DNA from: Amorphoplanes digitatis
Lineage (GTDB): Bacteria; Actinomycetota; Actinomycetes; Mycobacteriales; Micromonosporaceae
Assembly (NCBI RefSeq): GCF_014205335.1
Contig: NZ_JACHNH010000001.1
Coordinates: 3,590,501 to 3,654,500 of the forward strand
DNA: 64,000 bases
Direction of reading: 5' to 3'
A model generated the notes under the pieces. That model made no database searches. It was given only the letters and a program-made list of their open reading frames with translations, and was not told where the DNA came from. Shown piece after piece: positions 10,065 through 18,121 of this stretch (position 1 is its first letter; every line of letters starts with the position of its first letter). A program made the translations under genes and the position numbers.

Positions 10065-10240
10065 AGCGGTGTCGCACTCCGACGGTGTGGACGGCGGGGG
10101 ATCAACGGCCCGGATGCCCGTGGTCCGAGGCCGGGTGGAAATCGCATCGTGAACGACCACTAGGCCATCCACCTCCTGCCCAACCGCCACGCGGGCTGTC
10201 CGGCTGATCTTGTCGGTGACGGCCGCCGCGCAGTGCGGTC

Positions 10241-10873
10241 CTACTCCCGGTCCAGGCGGTAGGTGTAGAAGTAGCCGCTGGACCCGACACCTTGCATTTC
10301 GGCGCGGATGGCGGCGACCAGGCCGATCGCCCGGCTCGTGGCGAGTTGTCGGAGACGGTCCCGCGCCGGCCAGTCGTCGAGTCGCTCTGTGCGCCCCTCG
10401 CGGGTGTCGATGATCGTGCCGTCGCGCTCGGTCCAGCTCAGCAGCGGCGAGTCCGCGGAGGTCGATCCTTGCGTGACTCCGATCAGGAGCGCGCGTAGCG
10501 CGGTGAACCGGATGTGCACCAGATCCGACACGTACAGGTCGATCTCCTCCTCCACGGCACGCTCGATGTGCCACCTGTCCCGTTCGAGCTGCGGGCGCTC
10601 CGGCGTCATGTCGGCGAGAGCAGCGAGCAACGCATAGGTCCATTCGACGATGGCGCCATAAATCGGCGCGCGTCGCTCGCGCAATTCCTGCCCGTGAGAC
10701 CGTTCTCGTAAAGCCTGTTCCTGTTGATGGACGAGCGCAAGCTGCGAATCCAAGGTCGCCCTCGTGTTTTCGCGTTGTGTCTTAAGTGAGGTAATGGTGG
10801 TCAATGCGTTTACTCCGACGGTAAGCGCGGCGACACCGACGGAGGAAAGGGCGGCGACGAGCGGAGCATCCAT
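10241..10873 (-). CDS. Small membrane protein with coiled coil, function unknown
   Basis: A 210-residue protein starting at ATG 10873 (MDAPLVAAL). One hydrophobic segment at residues 5-27 is followed by a Gln/Glu/Arg-rich stretch (about residues 30-65) that should form a coiled coil, then a soluble alpha-helical domain ending GYFYTYRLDRE. This resembles small actinobacterial membrane proteins with an N-terminal anchor and cytoplasmic helical domain; I do not recognise a named family. The frame is open upstream, but the upstream part is low-complexity and runs into the 17-bp repeat, so the ATG beside the hydrophobic segment is preferred. No ribosome site is evident. It sits between two minisatellites. 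Confidence 0.6.
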   Translation of the reverse strand: MDAPLVAALSSVGVAALTVGVNALTTITSLKTQRENTRATLDSQLALVHQQEQALRERSHGQELRERRAPIYGAIVEWTYALLAALADMTPERPQLERDRWHIERAVEEEIDLYVSDLVHIRFTALRALLIGVTQGSTSADSPLLSWTERDGTIIDTREGRTERLDDWPARDRLRQLATSRAIGLVAAIRAEMQGVGSSGYFYTYRLDRE

Positions 10874-10991
10874 CGGAACATGCTGCCATCGGTTCCGCAC
10901 CACACGCCGAACCGCGCGCGTGCCCACCCATCCTCGATGCCGGCGCGTCGCCGACCAGGTTCCCGCCGCGACCACGTGCTCGCCGGCCTCG

Positions 10992-12185
10992 TTATCCAGG
11001 TCGCGCGGCGGAAGGGCCAGCAGGGCAGTAGGGCCGGCACGGCAGTAGGGCCGGCACGGCAGTAGGGCCGGCACGGCAGTAGGGCCGGCACGGCAGCAGG
11101 GCCGGCGCAGCCGCAGGGCCGGCACGGCCGACGCCGGCGAGGGACGGATCCCGACACGGCGCGGGTCGATCCGCCCGCGCCCGGTTGCCGGTGCGGTTCC
11201 GACAGGCCCCTTCGGTGGTACGAGGTTGTCGGCTGGCGCGCTTCGCAGGGGCACACCGCTCGCGGGTAGGGCTGCGGGTGCCGGTCGGGCGTGGCTCAGG
11301 TAGGTGCAGGAGCCGTGGCCGGGGTCTGTCGGCGGGTCCGGCCTGGCTTGTGGTTTCGTCTGGCGACGGCGTCTGGGCGGGCTCCTCCTGGCCGTCCGTC
11401 TCGCATTGCCGATGTGCTGTGGCGGGCTTCATCGGGTCAGGGGTCTTGTCTGGCTGGTGTGTTGTGGCGGGTTTCGGCTGGTCAGTGGACTTCTCTGGCG
11501 GGTGTGTCTCGGCCGGGTTCGGCTGGTCAGGGGTCTTGTTTGGTTGTTGTGTTGTGGCGGGTTTCGGCTGGTCAGTGGACTTCTCTGGCGGGTGTGTCTC
11601 GGCCGGGTTCGGCTGGTCAGGGGTCTTGTTTGGTTGTTGTGCTGTGGCGGGTTTCGGCTGGTCAGCGGACTTCTCTGGCTGGTGTGTCTTGGCAGGTTTC
11701 ATCTGGCCAGCGGCCGTGCCTGGCGGGTGTGTCTCGGCTTGTTCCGTGTGCTCGGTGGCTTCGTCCGGCCGGTGGGTCTCGGCCGGTTCGGTCTGGTCGG
11801 TGACGGTGTCTGGGTGGTGTGCCGTGGCGGGTTCGGCCTGGTCTGTGGGTGTGGTGCGCTGCTGGCGGCGTCGCAGCGGCGGCGGATCGTGGTGGGTCGA
11901 GATGGTGTGGTTCGGCGTCGGGTGTGGTGTCTGTTCGGTGTGGAGGGGCCGGGCCGACGGCGGGGTTGTGGTGCGTGGCGTGGCAGGGTTTGGCGTGGGG
12001 TGTTCGCCGGGTCGGTGGCGTAGTTGGCGTAGGCGGCGGGCGTGGCGTTGTGTCAGGCCCCAGGTGCGGTGTCGTTCGTGGTCGCGGCGGAACTGGTCGC
12101 GTTCGGGGGAGTAGTTGCGGGATGCGGTGCGGTCGCGCATGGCGGCCAATTCGCCGCGACTGAAGAATTGAAGCTGCCGCTGCAT
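10992..12185 (-). CDS. Low-complexity repeat protein with conserved N-terminal head
   Basis: Reading leftward from ATG 12185 gives 397 residues. Residues 1-55 (MQRQLQFFSRGELAAMRDRT and on through NYSPERDQFRRDHERHRTWGLTQRHARRLRQ) form a basic helical head that resembles short conserved proteins of Micromonosporaceae, from memory only. Residues 108-287 are twelve tandem 15-residue units of the type HPPEKSTDQPKPATT / QQPNKTPDQPNPAET, hydrophilic and probably disordered. The remaining tail is Ala/Arg/Pro-rich, and its end is encoded by a 17-bp repeat that is out of step with codons, so the C-terminus may vary between strains. No enzyme motif or membrane segment is seen. The head makes coding likely; where translation really ends is uncertain. 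Confidence 0.55.
   Translation of the reverse strand: MQRQLQFFSRGELAAMRDRTASRNYSPERDQFRRDHERHRTWGLTQRHARRLRQLRHRPGEHPTPNPATPRTTTPPSARPLHTEQTPHPTPNHTISTHHDPPPLRRRQQRTTPTDQAEPATAHHPDTVTDQTEPAETHRPDEATEHTEQAETHPPGTAAGQMKPAKTHQPEKSADQPKPATAQQPNKTPDQPNPAETHPPEKSTDQPKPATTQQPNKTPDQPNPAETHPPEKSTDQPKPATTHQPDKTPDPMKPATAHRQCETDGQEEPAQTPSPDETTSQAGPADRPRPRLLHLPEPRPTGTRSPTRERCAPAKRASRQPRTTEGACRNRTGNRARADRPAPCRDPSLAGVGRAGPAAAPALLPCRPYCRAGPTAVPALLPCRPYCPAGPSAARPG
11025..11127 (+). repeat. 17-bp minisatellite, four exact plus two degenerate units
   Basis: GCAGTAGGGCCGGCACG repeats exactly at 11025, 11042, 11059 and 11076, followed by two variant units to about 11127. The unit length shifts the reading frame by two for each copy gained or lost, and the array lies in the 3' end of the repeat-protein gene on the minus strand. 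Confidence 0.9.
11325..11864 (-). repeat. 45-bp coding minisatellite with 90-bp higher-order unit
   Basis: Twelve 45-bp units encode the 15-residue repeats of the protein at 10992-12185. In the middle, two unit types alternate and whole 90-bp blocks are virtually identical, for example those beginning at 11466 and 11556, which points to recent amplification in pairs. Outer units diverge strongly. Confidence 0.9.
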
Positions 12186-12594
12186 GTATTCATTATCTCG
12201 GGCCGGCTGACAGTTTTCCCTCCCCGACCAATGTAGATCATGCCAATTTATCGAGGCCTGACGCTGACGACGGAAATGCTTGCCTATCTAAATCGGTCCG
12301 CAACTAAGCGAGCATAAAAGCAGCCAGCTCATGGCCCTGACTTCGCGCGCGTGCTCGCCCGGCTGTCACCGCGGGGCGCCCGCAGGCTTGTCCTCGTCGC
12401 GGGACTTCGCCGGCCGGCTGGTGGTCGATGTCGAGGCGCTGGCGGATCTCCGGCCGCGGCAGGAACGAGTGGTGGACGACCACGGACGTGCCGCACGACG
12501 GTCCGCTTCCTCATGAGTGGGGTTGGGATCGATCTTCACCGAACCTGCACAGGAGCCACACCATCGCCGCGACCGGCTGTGGTTGGCTGCGGCG
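12186..12594. other. Intergenic stretch without recognisable gene
   Basis: About 400 bp between the repeat protein and the methyltransferase. The left part (about 12190-12320) is distinctly AT-richer than the surroundings and probably holds the promoter of the leftward gene. Short open frames from 12329 to 12590 on both strands have no recognisable sequence or start signal. Confidence 0.5.
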
Positions 12595-13419
12595 ATGAGT
12601 CGGTCGAGAGCTGTGGCGCGCCAGATCTCCTACCTTGACGAGGCCGCCGCGAGTGATGTCGGGCGGCGGTACAAGGGGCGGCTGCTGGGGGAGTTGCGGA
12701 TCGGGTCGGGGCACGTCGTGCTCGATGTGGGCTGCGGGCCCGGCACCGACCTTTCCGCCATGGTCGCGGCGGCCGGGCCGGACGGCAGAGTGATCGGCGT
12801 GGACCGGGACGCCGGGATGCGTGAAGTGGCCCGGCGGCGAACCCGCGCGGAGCCGGGCGTCGAGATTCTGGCCGGTGACGCGCACGCACTGCCGCTCGGG
12901 CCGGCGAGCGTCGACCGGGCCCGCGTCGACCGGGTGTTGCAACACGTGGACGATCCGGCGGCGGCCGTGGCCGAGCTGCGGCGGGTGCTTCGACGCGGAG
13001 GTCGCGTCGCGCTGGCCGAGCCGGACTGGGACACCCTGGCCATCGACGCCACCGACGTCGCGACCAGCCGGGCCTTCACCCGCTTCGTCACCGGCCACGT
13101 GGTTCGCAACGCCGGCATCGGCCGCAGCTTGGGCCGGCTGCTGCACGACGCCGGGTTCATCGTGGAGTCCGTCGACGCCACCGTCGCCCTGTTCCGCGAC
13201 TATCGCAGCGCCGAGGCCATTCTGCGCATGTCTGCGGTCGCCGAGCGGGCCTGGCGGGCCGGTCACCTCGACGAGGACAGGGCCCGAGCCTGGCTGTCCG
13301 GGCTGACCGCCGGCCCGTTCCTGGCCGGATTCACCTTCATCACGGCAATCGGCCGCATCCCGCCCTCGGCCATGAGTGGGGTGGGGCGGGCGGGGGTTCA
13401 CCAGGCGATCGGGGCGTAG
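12595..13419 (+). CDS. Class I SAM-dependent methyltransferase
   Basis: A 274-residue methyltransferase beginning at ATG 12595 (MSRSRAVARQISYLD). Motif I is VVLDVGCGPGTD near residues 41-52, motif II ends in an acidic residue in VIGVDRDAGM, followed by LAGDAHALP and LRRVLRRGGRVALAEPDW, the usual order for type-11/UbiE-like enzymes. The substrate is not determinable. Its stop lies 22 bp inside the convergent SDR gene. The upstream in-frame extension to 12517 lacks family similarity and is left out. It stands alone with no obvious operon partner. Confidence 0.8.
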   Translation: MSRSRAVARQISYLDEAAASDVGRRYKGRLLGELRIGSGHVVLDVGCGPGTDLSAMVAAAGPDGRVIGVDRDAGMREVARRRTRAEPGVEILAGDAHALPLGPASVDRARVDRVLQHVDDPAAAVAELRRVLRRGGRVALAEPDWDTLAIDATDVATSRAFTRFVTGHVVRNAGIGRSLGRLLHDAGFIVESVDATVALFRDYRSAEAILRMSAVAERAWRAGHLDEDRARAWLSGLTAGPFLAGFTFITAIGRIPPSAMSGVGRAGVHQAIGA

Positions 13420-14894
13420 TCCTTCAGGAAGATGCCGTACAGGTCCTCGCCCTGTTCGCCGCGGACGATCGGGTCGTAGACGCGGGCCGCGCCGTCGACC
13501 AGGTCCAGCGGGGCGTGGAAGCCCTCTTCGGCCAGGCGCATCTTTGTCGGGTGGGGGCGTTCGTCGGTGATCCAGCCGGTGTCCACGCTGGTCATCAGGA
13601 TGCCGTCGGCGAACATGTCGTCGGCGCTGGTGCGGGTCAGCATGTTCAGGGCGGCCTTCGCCATGTTGGTGTGCGGGTGGCCGGCGCCCTTGTAGCCGCG
13701 GGCGAACACGCCCTCCATGGCGGACACGTTCACCACGTAGCGGCGCGGGTGCGGCGACGCCGTCATCGCCGCGCGGAGGCGGCTGACCAGGACGAACGGG
13801 GCCGTCACGTTGCAGAGTTGCACCTCGAGCAGTTCCAGGGCGTCGACCTCGTGGACGCGGTCGCTCCAGCTGTTCGTCGGTGCCAGGTCCGGGACCAGAC
13901 CGCCCGCGTCGATCGCCGTCAGGGCGGCGATCCGTTCCGGGGTGGCCGAGCCGCCGGTCAGCGCCAGCGCCGTCAGCGCGTGCGGGCTGAAGCTCGAGCC
14001 GTCGGTCAGGGCCGCCGGGTGTGCGGGGGAGGCGTGGCCGCCGAGGTACTCCAGCTCCGGAAGCGGGCCGTCCGGCAGCGGCGCCGACTCCGCCGACACC
14101 AGCGCCGAGTAGGAGCCGGGCGAGCGCCGTACCGTCTGGGCCGCGTTGTTGATCAGGATGTCCAGCGGGCCGCGGGCCGCGACCGAGTCGGCCAGGGCGA
14201 CCACCTGGGCGGGGTCGCGCAGGTCGATGCCGACGACCCGCAGCCGGTGCAGCCAGTCCGCGCTGTCGGGCATCGCGGCGAAGCGTCGCACGGCGTCGTT
14301 CGGGAACCGCGTGGTGATGGTGGTGTGCGCGCCGTCGCGCAGCAGGCGCAGCGCGATGTACATGCCGATCTTCGCGCGGCCGCCGGTGAGCAGCGCGTGC
14401 CGGCCGGTCAGGTCCGTCCTGGCGTCGCGGTGGCTGTGGTTCTTCGCCGCGCAGGAGGGGCAGAGCTGGTGGTAGAACGCGTCGACCTGCACGTAGCGCT
14501 GCTTACAGATGTAGCAGCCGCGCGGCTGCTTGAGGATGCCGGCGGTCGGTGCCGTCGTCGCGGTGGAGAGCGGGACGCCCGCGGTCTCGTCGTCGATCCG
14601 GCTGGGCGCGCCGGTCGCGGTCGCGGCGGTCACCGCGCGGTCGTTGGCGAGGATCGCGTCGCGACGGTCCTTGCGGCGGCGCAGCTTCACCGACTTGAAG
14701 AGGCCGGCTGTCGCCCGCCGCAGTGCGACCGCGTCCGGATGTTCGGGGTCGAGCTCCTCGGCCTCGGCGATGATGGCGAGGCACAGGGCGAGGCGCTCGG
14801 GATCGATGCTCGTGGCGTGGTTCACGTCCGGCGGCGCGGCCTCGGCGTGGCCGTCGGGCGCGGCGCACTCGTCAATTGTCGCGGTCATGCTCAT
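13398..14894 (-). CDS. SDR-fold oxidoreductase with N-terminal zinc ribbon and atypical active site
   Basis: About 498 residues. After a variable N-terminal region comes a CxxC...CxxC ribbon (CYICK and CPSC, 18 residues apart) and then a Rossmann short-chain dehydrogenase with TGGRAKIGMYIA and the NNAA strand. The usual catalytic Ser is seen in VVNVSAMEG, but where YxxxK is expected the protein reads HPHTNMAKAALN: the lysine is kept and the tyrosine position is threonine. From memory the HPHTNMAKAALNM motif marks a distinct SDR subgroup, so this is probably a family trait and not damage. NAD(P) binding seems likely; the reaction is unknown. Start 14894 is chosen at MSMTATI; 14888 is also possible. 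It converges on the methyltransferase gene. Confidence 0.75.
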   Translation of the reverse strand: MSMTATIDECAAPDGHAEAAPPDVNHATSIDPERLALCLAIIAEAEELDPEHPDAVALRRATAGLFKSVKLRRRKDRRDAILANDRAVTAATATGAPSRIDDETAGVPLSTATTAPTAGILKQPRGCYICKQRYVQVDAFYHQLCPSCAAKNHSHRDARTDLTGRHALLTGGRAKIGMYIALRLLRDGAHTTITTRFPNDAVRRFAAMPDSADWLHRLRVVGIDLRDPAQVVALADSVAARGPLDILINNAAQTVRRSPGSYSALVSAESAPLPDGPLPELEYLGGHASPAHPAALTDGSSFSPHALTALALTGGSATPERIAALTAIDAGGLVPDLAPTNSWSDRVHEVDALELLEVQLCNVTAPFVLVSRLRAAMTASPHPRRYVVNVSAMEGVFARGYKGAGHPHTNMAKAALNMLTRTSADDMFADGILMTSVDTGWITDERPHPTKMRLAEEGFHAPLDLVDGAARVYDPIVRGEQGEDLYGIFLKDYAPIAW

Positions 14895-15019
14895 CCCGTC
14901 CCGGTAGAACCCCAACTCTTCCCGGGGGCACTGTACTGACTGCGCTGGGCGCACGACGGATCCGTGCTGCCCGGTTGGCCACGATAGCCGCAAGAAGGCC
15001 ATAACGGCCACCGGGCCGC

Positions 15020-16018
15020 TCAGCGCAGGGTGGCCGCTTCGAGGGACACGCCGCCGCAGTCGTCGTTGAAGGCCGCCTCGGTGGTCCAGGTCAGGTTGAG
15101 CTTGCCGTTCTTCGGCGCCCGGTACGTGATCACGAAGACCGCGGTGTCCAGCCCGTTGCCGCGCGCCTCGAACGTGCCGGTCGCCGAGGCGTTCCCGGTC
15201 GACAGGCGCGCGGTCAGCTTGCCGCGGCCGGCCAGCGCGCCGACGTAGAGCTTCAGGGTGCGGTTCGACGTCGTGGCCGGCGCCGAGATGGTGTAGCCGT
15301 TGCCCTTGCCGCAGGTGCGGACGCCGGTCGGGGTGCCGTCCGAGCTGTCGACCGGCGAGCCGCCGCGCCAGCTGAACAGCTGCCGGCTGAAGCCGTGCCG
15401 GAAGCGCGGCGCGGTCGGCGGGCCCTCGAGGATGGCGAAGTCGCCGTCGGAGCGGCGCTCGAGCGAGAACGTGCTCTGCTCGCCCCAGTGCACCCAGTCG
15501 CGGGTGCCCTCGGCGGAGAGGTCGACCCGGGACGGCACGTCCTGGCGGGCCACCTTGACCGTGCCCTGGTCCGGCGGGGGGACCTTGGAGCGCGTCGTCG
15601 GCGGCGTGGTCGGCGGCGTCGTCGTTGGCGTGTCCGTCGGGCTGGGCAGGTCGGAGGCGCTGGGCAGCGGGATCGGGAACTGGTTGTCCGGGTTGAGCGG
15701 CACGTCGCCCAGGGCCGGCGGCTGCACCGGCGGAATCGCCGAGGGCTCGTTCTTGCGGACCGCTCCGCTGATGACGAAGCCGAAGGCGACCACGATGAGC
15801 ACCCCGGCGAGGATCACCGAGGCGGGCATGAGGAACTCGCTGAGCCGGCGCTGCCGGTCGTCCAGCAGCTGCGGTGGCACGAACGCGCCACGGCGGCCCG
15901 TGGTGCGGTAACCGTATCCGGAGCGTGGGGTCGCCGGGTGGGGCCGTTGCTGGCCCGCTCCCAGCGGGCGACCCTCGGACCCTGGCTGGCGACCTGTCGT
16001 ACGGCCGTCGTCCGGCAA
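15020..16018 (-). CDS. Membrane-anchored protein with extracytoplasmic beta-rich domain
   Basis: A 332-residue protein with TTG start at 16018 just after GGGGAGGG. Residues 1-62 are a basic, Gly/Pro/Arg-rich cytoplasmic part, residues 64-87 (VILAGVLIVVAFGFVISGAV region) form a transmembrane helix, residues 95-150 are a Pro/Thr linker, and the rest is a beta-rich domain with two cysteines (TCGKGNGY and DDCGG) that could pair outside the cell. The C-terminal domain resembles secreted or wall-associated carbohydrate-binding-like sandwiches only in general character. No enzyme motif is seen. It is divergent from the FKBP gene, so both may act in the envelope. Confidence 0.65.
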   Translation of the reverse strand: MPDDGRTTGRQPGSEGRPLGAGQQRPHPATPRSGYGYRTTGRRGAFVPPQLLDDRQRRLSEFLMPASVILAGVLIVVAFGFVISGAVRKNEPSAIPPVQPPALGDVPLNPDNQFPIPLPSASDLPSPTDTPTTTPPTTPPTTRSKVPPPDQGTVKVARQDVPSRVDLSAEGTRDWVHWGEQSTFSLERRSDGDFAILEGPPTAPRFRHGFSRQLFSWRGGSPVDSSDGTPTGVRTCGKGNGYTISAPATTSNRTLKLYVGALAGRGKLTARLSTGNASATGTFEARGNGLDTAVFVITYRAPKNGKLNLTWTTEAAFNDDCGGVSLEAATLR

Positions 16019-16320
16019 CCGACCCTCCCCGGTCGTTCGCGGGGCGCGCGCCGAACCGCCGGTGGCGGCCGGGCGGGTGTCCCGAGTGCTGTGCTGGTGT
16101 GAGTCGTGTCGGCGGCGAGCATCCGCCCTGGTGCCTGTGGGGAGCTATACCGTCTCACTTTCCCTGAGTGACGGAGAAGAGCGAAATCAGTTACCGGCCG
16201 ACCGGTTGATCACCTGGCTCGGCGGTTCGGCCGAGGTTCGCCCCGGCCGGGAGGTCAACGGCGAGTACGGTGTCCGAAGTCTTCCCCAACAGCCCCGTTC
16301 GACAGGAGAGTCGAGATCAG
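16019..16320. promoter_or_regulatory. Divergent promoter region between membrane protein and FKBP genes
   Basis: About 300 bp without a gene. TACGGT at 16266-16271 is the best -10 candidate for the FKBP gene and TACCGT at 16148-16153 is another; neither has a convincing -35. AGGAGAG at 16304-16310 is the FKBP ribosome-binding site. Confidence 0.35.
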
Positions 16321-16911
16321 ATGAGCGTCCAGGACAAGACCGGCATCAGCCGCCGCGGTCAGGCCATCATTGGCGCCCTCGCGGGCGTGGCAGTGATTGT
16401 CATACTGGTCGTCGTCTATATCGTCATCCAGGCGGCGGACGACGACAAGCCGGCCGCGGCACCCACCCCCGCGGCCACCCAGCCGGCGGCGCAGGCGCCC
16501 GCCGAGGCCCCGCCGAGCCAGGCCGCGCCGGCGGCGCTGGACCCGGCGCTGCAGAAGCCGCCGGTGGTCGAGGCCGGCAAGGGCGACGTGAAGGAGCTCA
16601 AGGTCACCACGCTGATCGAGGGCAAGGGCCCGAAGCTGGTCGCCGGCCAGACCGTCACGGTCAACTACACGGGCGTCACCTACGTCGACGGCAAGGAGTT
16701 CGACTCGTCCTGGCAGAACGGCCAGCCGGTCCAGTTCCCGGTCGGCGTCGGCCAGCTCATCAAGGGCTGGGACCAGGGCCTCGTCGGGGTACCCGTCGGC
16801 AGCCGGGTCCAGCTCGACATCCCGGCCGACCTGGCCTACGGCGAGAAGGCCGAGGGCGGCCGGCCGAGCGGCGACCTCCGCTTCGTCATCGACATCCTCG
16901 CGGCGCAGTAG
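16321..16911 (+). CDS. Membrane-anchored FKBP-type peptidyl-prolyl isomerase
   Basis: A 196-residue protein with a short basic N-terminus, one transmembrane helix (residues 18-38, IIGALAGVAVIVILVVVYIVIQ), an Ala/Pro linker of about 40 residues and a C-terminal FKBP domain. Key FKBP residues are present: VNYTGVTYVDGKEFDSSW, FPVGVGQLIKGWDQGLVGV and IPADLAYGEK, ending in FVIDILA. It should fold proline-containing proteins on the outer face of the membrane. The start at ATG 16321 is favoured by AGGAGAG 10 nt upstream; an earlier in-frame ATG at 16270 lacks a site. Only 7 nt separate it from the convergent yaaA gene. Confidence 0.9.
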   Translation: MSVQDKTGISRRGQAIIGALAGVAVIVILVVVYIVIQAADDDKPAAAPTPAATQPAAQAPAEAPPSQAAPAALDPALQKPPVVEAGKGDVKELKVTTLIEGKGPKLVAGQTVTVNYTGVTYVDGKEFDSSWQNGQPVQFPVGVGQLIKGWDQGLVGVPVGSRVQLDIPADLAYGEKAEGGRPSGDLRFVIDILAAQ

Positions 16912-16918
16912 GCGCCGC

Positions 16919-17725
16919 TCAGAGCTCGCGCACGATCACATCCACCTGCCGGGGACGGCCCGCCGCGACGGGCCGCTCCTCGACGGTGTACTTCAGGTCG
17001 CGCAGCACGCTCAGCAGCTCCTCGACCGAGGCGGGCGCCGCGCCCGCCTCGGCGAGGGCACGCACCAGCCGGCCCTTCGTCGCCTTGTTGAAGTGGCTGA
17101 CCACCGAGCGCCGCGGCTCGCCGTCCACGACCCGCTCGTGCAGCACCCGCAGGGCCATCGTGCGCCCGGCGAGCTCGCCCGAGGGCGCCCACATCGCCGC
17201 ATATGCGCCCGAGCGCAGGTCGAGGACCGGACCGTCCCCGGCCGCGCGGTCCAGCGCCGGGCTCAGAGCCTTCTTCCAGTACGCGGTGAGCCCGCCGACC
17301 ACCGGCAGCGTGACCCCGACGGAGCAGCGGTACGCGGGTATCCGGTCGGACAGCCGCAGCACACCCCACAGCCCGGAGAACACGACGGCCCGCTCATCGA
17401 CCCAGGCGCGCGCGCCGGGTGAGAGGCCGGTGGTCCCGAGCGCCTCGTAGAGCACGCCGGTGTACACCTCGGCCGCCGGCGCCGCGGGCGCGGTGACCAG
17501 CGCGGCGTTGCGGGCGATCTCGCCGTGCTGCCCGGCGCTGAGCCCGAGGATCGCGAGCGAGTCGGCGACGCCGCGCGCGCTGGTGCGCCGGGTGACCGTG
17601 ACGAGCCGGCCGAGGATCCGGCGCCGGGCGCCCGCGAGCCCGGGCAGCCAGAGGCCGGCGGGGTCGGCCGGTTCCCCGGCGGCGGGCGCGGTCTTTCCCT
17701 CGGACGGCGGCAGCAGGATGAGCAC
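16919..17725 (-). CDS. yaaA: YaaA family peroxide-stress protein
   Basis: A 268-residue member of the YaaA/DUF328 family, recognised by the N-terminal MLILLPPSEGKT, central VFSGLWGVLR and SHFNKATKGRLVRAL near the C-terminus. In Escherichia coli YaaA limits free iron and oxidative DNA damage during peroxide stress. Length and conserved blocks are normal, so the gene looks intact. A STAS gene ends 9 bp to the right on the same strand and may be co-transcribed, though the two functions are unrelated. Confidence 0.92.
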   Translation of the reverse strand: MLILLPPSEGKTAPAAGEPADPAGLWLPGLAGARRRILGRLVTVTRRTSARGVADSLAILGLSAGQHGEIARNAALVTAPAAPAAEVYTGVLYEALGTTGLSPGARAWVDERAVVFSGLWGVLRLSDRIPAYRCSVGVTLPVVGGLTAYWKKALSPALDRAAGDGPVLDLRSGAYAAMWAPSGELAGRTMALRVLHERVVDGEPRRSVVSHFNKATKGRLVRALAEAGAAPASVEELLSVLRDLKYTVEERPVAAGRPRQVDVIVREL

Positions 17726-17734
17726 GCCGCGAGG

Positions 17735-18079
17735 TTACAAGTCCCGGTCGGTGGCGAGCGCGTCGGCCACGGTGGGATAGATCTCGACCTGTGGCGTGAG
17801 GCCGACCGTCTCCAGCAGGGCGAGCAGCCAGGCGCTGGGCGCGGCCACCCGCAGCCACCCGCCGGCGGCCCGCGCACGGTGGTGTCCGAGCACGAACGAG
17901 CCCAGCCCGGTGGAGTCGCAGAAGGCGATGCCGGACACGTCGACGACGACCCGCGGCGCCGGCTGGTCGAGCACGCGGTCGAGCGTGGTGCCCAGGACGG
18001 TGGCGGAGTCCAGGTCGAGGTCGCCGCGGACGGTCACCACCACGGCGTCGCCGGGATTGCCGATCACGGACACGTGCAT
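17735..18079 (-). CDS. STAS-domain anti-anti-sigma factor-like protein
   Basis: A 114-residue single-domain STAS protein. It has VVVTVRGDLDLDSATVLG, the strand VVVDVSGIAFCDSTGLGSFV with the phosphorylatable serine in DSTG (near residue 55), and a C-terminal LLETVGLTPQVEIYP helix-strand. Such proteins counter anti-sigma kinases in partner-switching. AGGAGG directly precedes the ATG at 18079. It lies between copCD and yaaA on the same strand. Compared with the STAS protein at 1220-1570, this one has the canonical DSTG site and is the better candidate for a true antagonist. Its cognate kinase is not in the window. Confidence 0.85.
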   Translation of the reverse strand: MHVSVIGNPGDAVVVTVRGDLDLDSATVLGTTLDRVLDQPAPRVVVDVSGIAFCDSTGLGSFVLGHHRARAAGGWLRVAAPSAWLLALLETVGLTPQVEIYPTVADALATDRDL

Positions 18080-18121
18080 GGCGGCCTCCTGTGACGCGCG
18101 ACAAGCACTCTCTCTGCCCCG

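Noticed and set aside
11185..12114. Plus-strand frame with Gly/Cys/Trp-rich repeats opposite the 15-residue-repeat protein.
   Set aside because: The repeat is open on both strands, but only the minus strand has a non-repetitive conserved-looking head (residues 1-55) and a sensible start.
12329..12590. Short open frames between the repeat protein and the methyltransferase.
   Set aside because: No ribosome site, no recognisable family, and overlapping frames on both strands.
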